From positions 1 to 20,314 of IMG/VR virus record IMGVR_UViG_3300024520_000605: DNA of 20,314 bases. One strand, written 5' to 3'. Under the pieces are notes generated by a model, which ran no database searches, had not been told where the DNA came from, and saw only the letters and a program-made list of their open reading frames with translations. The translations under genes were made by a program, and so were the position numbers. Of this stretch, positions 19,970 to 20,314 are shown piece after piece (positions within the stretch are counted from its first letter, which is position 1; each line of letters opens with the position of its first letter). Source of the DNA: a virus.

Positions 19970-20314
19970 ATAACTTGCCGATGATTCCGCAGCGCCATCC
20001 GAGCAACCGGCAACTCTAAAAGCGCCTGCGTGAAATAGTCGGCCGATCCGGTGTCGGCATTTGCTTGAGCTGAGAGCCCGAGCCGCGAGCCGCCGGCCGT
20101 CACGCTCGATTGCTTGAGCACAAACGAGGCAATCTCTCGCGCCGCAAGCTCGAGGTCCGCGGGGATGTCCGAGACGGTTACGTAGTCGACTTCGATCGGA
20201 ACGGAATCAAGCCACGCCGTCGGAATTCCGCTGCTCAATCGGTCAAGCAACTTCGACCCGTTGAGCCGATACCCACTCGCCGCAACAACTGAGCCCGAGA
20301 CGCGCACGGCCGTG
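19966..20314 (-). CDS. Head-tail connector protein, C-terminal part (gene begins at the left end of the window)
   Basis: This is the 3' part of the gene whose start is at 358-356. Codons run in the same phase across the terminal overlap, so an apparent start at 20307 is only internal. The part seen here includes VRVSGSVVAASGYRLNG, PTAWLDSVPIEVDYVTVSD, then ADLELAAREIASFVLKQSS and the end YFTQALLELPVARMALRNH. The pattern of a strand-rich middle (V-x-Y-x-x-G-like) followed by a helix starting with an acidic PADLELAA block is typical of gp6-like connectors, where P-x-D/E-L-x-x-A is well conserved. The stop overlaps the start of the HK97 gp10-like gene (ATGA). Confidence 0.82.
   Translation of the reverse strand, partial: TAVRVSGSVVAASGYRLNGSKLLDRLSSGIPTAWLDSVPIEVDYVTVSDIPADLELAAREIASFVLKQSSVTAGGSRLGLSAQANADTGSADYFTQALLELPVARMALRNHRQVI
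20169..20314. repeat. Right copy of terminal overlap (circular contig end)
   Basis: Bases 20169-20314 match bases 1-146, with the last 126 bases identical. The three differences (20173, 20179, 20188) are all third codon positions of valine codons in the connector gene and change no amino acid. This fits two closely related genomes in the sample, with the assembled path passing from one to the other at the ends. Confidence 0.9.

Noticed and set aside
1-20314. tRNA or rRNA genes
   Set aside because: No cloverleaf with a TTCGA-type T-loop and matching acceptor stem was found by eye. The many TTCGA/CTCGAG strings belong to the genome-wide motif excess.

Overview
The window is almost certainly the complete genome of a very small tailed bacteriophage (Caudoviricetes, siphovirus-like), cut open inside a gene. 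Bases 1-146 repeat bases 20169-20314 (126 identical bases preceded by 20 bases with 3 differences). Joining the two ends restores one uninterrupted 186-codon head-tail connector gene, so the unique genome is about 20.17 kb. By eye the GC content is high (about 55-60%). Shine-Dalgarno sites of the GAGGGG type and ATGA/GTGA/TTGA overlaps between genes are everywhere, which points to a bacterial host. A predicted lipoprotein in the lysis region would fit a Gram-negative host, but nothing here identifies the host further.

Layout, read in the direction of transcription around the circle. One long minus-strand transcription unit begins near 10.1 kb, runs down to base 1, re-enters at 20.17 kb and ends near 11.5 kb. 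It starts with an Xre-type repressor-like gene, an uncertain ORF that contains a strong hairpin, a MerR/excisionase-like HTH gene, a 24-codon minigene and an unknown small gene. Packaging and head genes follow: small terminase, large terminase, three unrecognised genes (one with a decapeptide-repeat tail), a portal fused to a MuF head-morphogenesis domain, prohead protease, and major capsid protein with a long delta domain. A hairpin separates the capsid gene from a small unknown gene, the head-tail connector, an HK97 gp10-like protein and two tail-terminator-like genes. Tail genes come next: tail tube, short tape measure, distal tail protein and an 827-residue tail hub. The unit ends in a lysis-like cassette: a 56-codon holin-like membrane protein, a coiled-coil/membrane protein, a DUF5675 protein, a lipoprotein and a 46-codon single-span membrane protein. 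The 24-, 46- and 56-codon genes are reported here from direct reading of the sequence.

A short plus-strand operon (10181-11476) diverges from the repressor-like gene and carries an SSB-like protein ending in EIPF, a coiled-coil protein and two small unknowns. It ends at a hairpin terminator that faces the end of the late unit.

Together these genes give a full set for building and packaging a siphovirion. There is no recognisable DNA polymerase, helicase, primase, integrase, tail-assembly chaperone pair, separate tail fibre or classical endolysin. Replication must therefore lean on the host, and some of the small unknown genes must cover unassigned jobs. The strongest whole-genome oddity is a large excess of the palindrome CTCGAG, seen in all three reading frames.
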